Below, piece after piece: positions 62,671-64,000 of a stretch of DNA of 64,000 nt. The notes under the pieces are model-generated. The model was given only the letters and a program-made list of their open reading frames with translations, searched no databases and was not told the origin of the DNA. Position 1 is the stretch's first letter, and each line of letters opens with the position of its first letter. This DNA is from Chara braunii (lineage: Eukaryota > Streptophyta > Charophyceae > Charales > Characeae), in assembly GCA_003427395.1 (NCBI GenBank), contig BFEA01000049.1:2755218-2819217 (forward strand). Reading direction: 5' to 3'. A program made the position numbers and the translations under genes.

Positions 62671-62682
62671 TGGTATCGGGAC
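62671..62682 (+). other. Primer-binding site, element E
   Basis: TGGTATCGGGAC, 2 bases after the LTR end. Confidence 0.83.
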
Positions 62683-63425
62683 ACCGCACGTGAATCAGGA
62701 CAACCTGATCTAACACGTGTGCGAGGACTAAAGTAGTTAATTGGTTTGATTGATTAGAGCATACTAATTAGCCCCCAAAATCACGATTTTGATCTCACTG
62801 CCGAAAACCGAATTTTTTTTCTTTTCTTGGATTTTGTTTTCCTGCTATTTCTGTTGTGAAAAATCGCAATAGCACAACACCTGAAATTTCTGTTTTCGTT
62901 TTTCTTCTGAAAATTCAAAATTTCGTTGTTGGAAATCCGGAATATTGTTTTTTCAAAAATTTTGATTTCCTTTTGCAATTTCCCGTTATTTTGAATTTCC
63001 GAAATTCGTTTTTTTGAAAACGGTATGGGAAATCCCTCTTGCAAGTACCATTTTCCAAATTGTGCGTACTCTCATCTGAGTAATTCCGATTTTTTTTTAT
63101 TTTTATTTTTTGGAATTCTTTTTACTTGCGGTTCTATGATTTTCACTATCTGATAATCATTTGCAGTCTGAAAGTTTGATTTTTTCTTTCTCATTGGTAA
63201 TTTCGCACTTCAAGGGAGATTGGGAGACCTACTGAACTTCCAAAACTCGGGATTTTTATTAATTTCTCGAATTTTTTTCTCTGCAAAAGTTCAAACTTTC
63301 GTTTTTTGATTAGTGGCTCCTTATCTGGGCGATTTATTCCACCCACCCCTCCCCACCTATGTTGTTGCCCCCTCTGGTCTTCTCTATCTATCTCTGGGTA
63401 CCCCCTGCAGCGGCATTGGTGAGTT
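62683..63425 (+). other. Element E leader, AT-rich
   Basis: AT-rich untranslated sequence with repeated GAAATT/AATTTC words (62800-63050) and several T-runs. No gene seen. Confidence 0.55.
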
Positions 63426-63580
63426 GCCACGTCAGCAGGCCACGTCAGCAGACCACTTCAGCAGGCCATGTCAGCAGACCATGTCAGCAGACCACATCAG
63501 CAGGACACGTCAGCTGACAACCGCGCCACGTCAGCAGCCGAGCAGGGCCACGTCAGCAGCAGGGAGTGCCATGTCAGCAG
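63426..63580 (+). repeat. 13-bp minisatellite of CCACGTCAGCAG units
   Basis: Seven consecutive 13-base units (63426-63516) of the form RCCAYRTCAGCAG, then three more at wider spacing to 63580. Most carry ACGTCA or ATGTCA cores. The unit length is not a multiple of three. Confidence 0.88.
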
Positions 63581-64000
63581 TCCTCCGGCCTGGTCTATGC
63601 GCACGCGCTTACAAACAACCGGCATGGATCAGAAGTTGGGAAACGGCCGAGGCCTATCAGGCCCGGATGCTGGCTTTGATTATCGAAGCCAAGAAACGGG
63701 CAGATGAGGTAGCGGCCGCAGAGAAAAAGAAGGCAGAGAACGCCGAGAAGGCACGTCTGTTGGCAATCGAAGAGCAGCACCAGCAAGACGAGGCATCGGC
63801 AAAGGCTGCCGATGAAAAATGAATTCAACGACGCGAGAAGATATTCAACGGAGAGCGAGCCTTGTTTACAATGGCAGCGGACTGGCGGGCTTAGGCCGAG
63901 AATGGTATAAGATGGAAGAGAGTGAAAGCAAGATCGCTCTACTCCTCTCCCATTTCACGGATCTCCTGGCAATGTGCATTGCACAGCAGGAGGACATCCA
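63571..64000 (+). pseudogene. Element E gag, N-terminal part, runs off the window
   Basis: From an ATG at 63571: WETAEAYQARMLALIIEAKKRADEVAAAEKKKAENAEKARLLAIEEQHQQDEASAKAADEK, a long Ala/Lys/Glu coiled coil like the N-terminal parts of the A and C gags, then a TGA at 63820. Gag-like sequence continues in other frames (EKIFNGERALFTMAADWRA; MEESESKIALLLSHFTDLLAMCIAQQEDI) to the window end, so at least two frame breaks are present. Capsid and zinc knuckle would lie beyond the window. Confidence 0.6.

Noticed and set aside
63426-63580. CRISPR array
   Set aside because: Units are 13 bp, contiguous and without unique spacers; it is a minisatellite in a gypsy leader.

Overview
The window is transposon-dense nuclear DNA of a streptophyte (plant-lineage) genome. 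No single-copy host protein gene is recognisable. Support for this comes from plant-type interstitial telomere DNA (CCCTAAA units near 16.23 kb), Ty3/gypsy elements with integrase-chromodomain ends primed by an initiator-Met tRNA, plant-style LINEs with an APE endonuclease, reverse transcriptase and zf-RVT tail, tRNA-related SINEs, long dinucleotide satellites and a U6 snRNA copy. The overall style would fit a large charophyte genome such as Chara, but that is inference. Most coding frames carry stops, frameshifts or truncations.

Layout. 0-9 kb: low-complexity and unassigned DNA with ATT, GA and CT satellites and one broken unknown frame (5.6-6.3 kb). 9.4-10.4 kb: a minus-strand gypsy gag relic with an internal duplication, then a 205-base assembly gap. 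11.1-24.1 kb: a run of minus-strand LINE copies. LINE-1 is interrupted by a 548-bp SINE with a 13-bp target-site duplication. LINE-2 is a decayed copy. LINE-3 is 5' truncated and fused to a further LINE fragment. 24.1-25.3 kb: a TTC satellite and a tandem tRNA-related repeat. 25.5-38.8 kb: nested gypsy DNA, comprising family B, an inverted 3' end of family A, a plus-strand family A 5' LTR with leader, gag and pol, and a family D fragment. 38.8-46.7 kb: gypsy element C, the most complete element, with its 5' LTR reduced to 47 bp. 46.8-48.0 kb: a further LTR. 48.0-54.9 kb: satellites, a K/E-rich frame, the U6 copy and a family of double-hairpin SINE-like repeats. 54.9-60.5 kb: LINE-4 with both ORF1 and ORF2. 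61.3-64.0 kb: the 5' LTR, leader and start of gag of gypsy element E, which runs off the window.

Most notable observations: a canonical -1 frameshift heptamer (A AAA AAC) exactly at the gag stop of the family A element, in register with its pol frame; a two-hairpin repeat whose stems differ between copies yet stay complementary; four LTR elements whose primer-binding sites share the same deviation from the plant consensus; a chromodomain-like integrase tail carrying an AT-hook; a tandem array of 47-bp hairpins in an LTR; and a clean SINE-into-LINE insertion whose removal restores the LINE reading frame.
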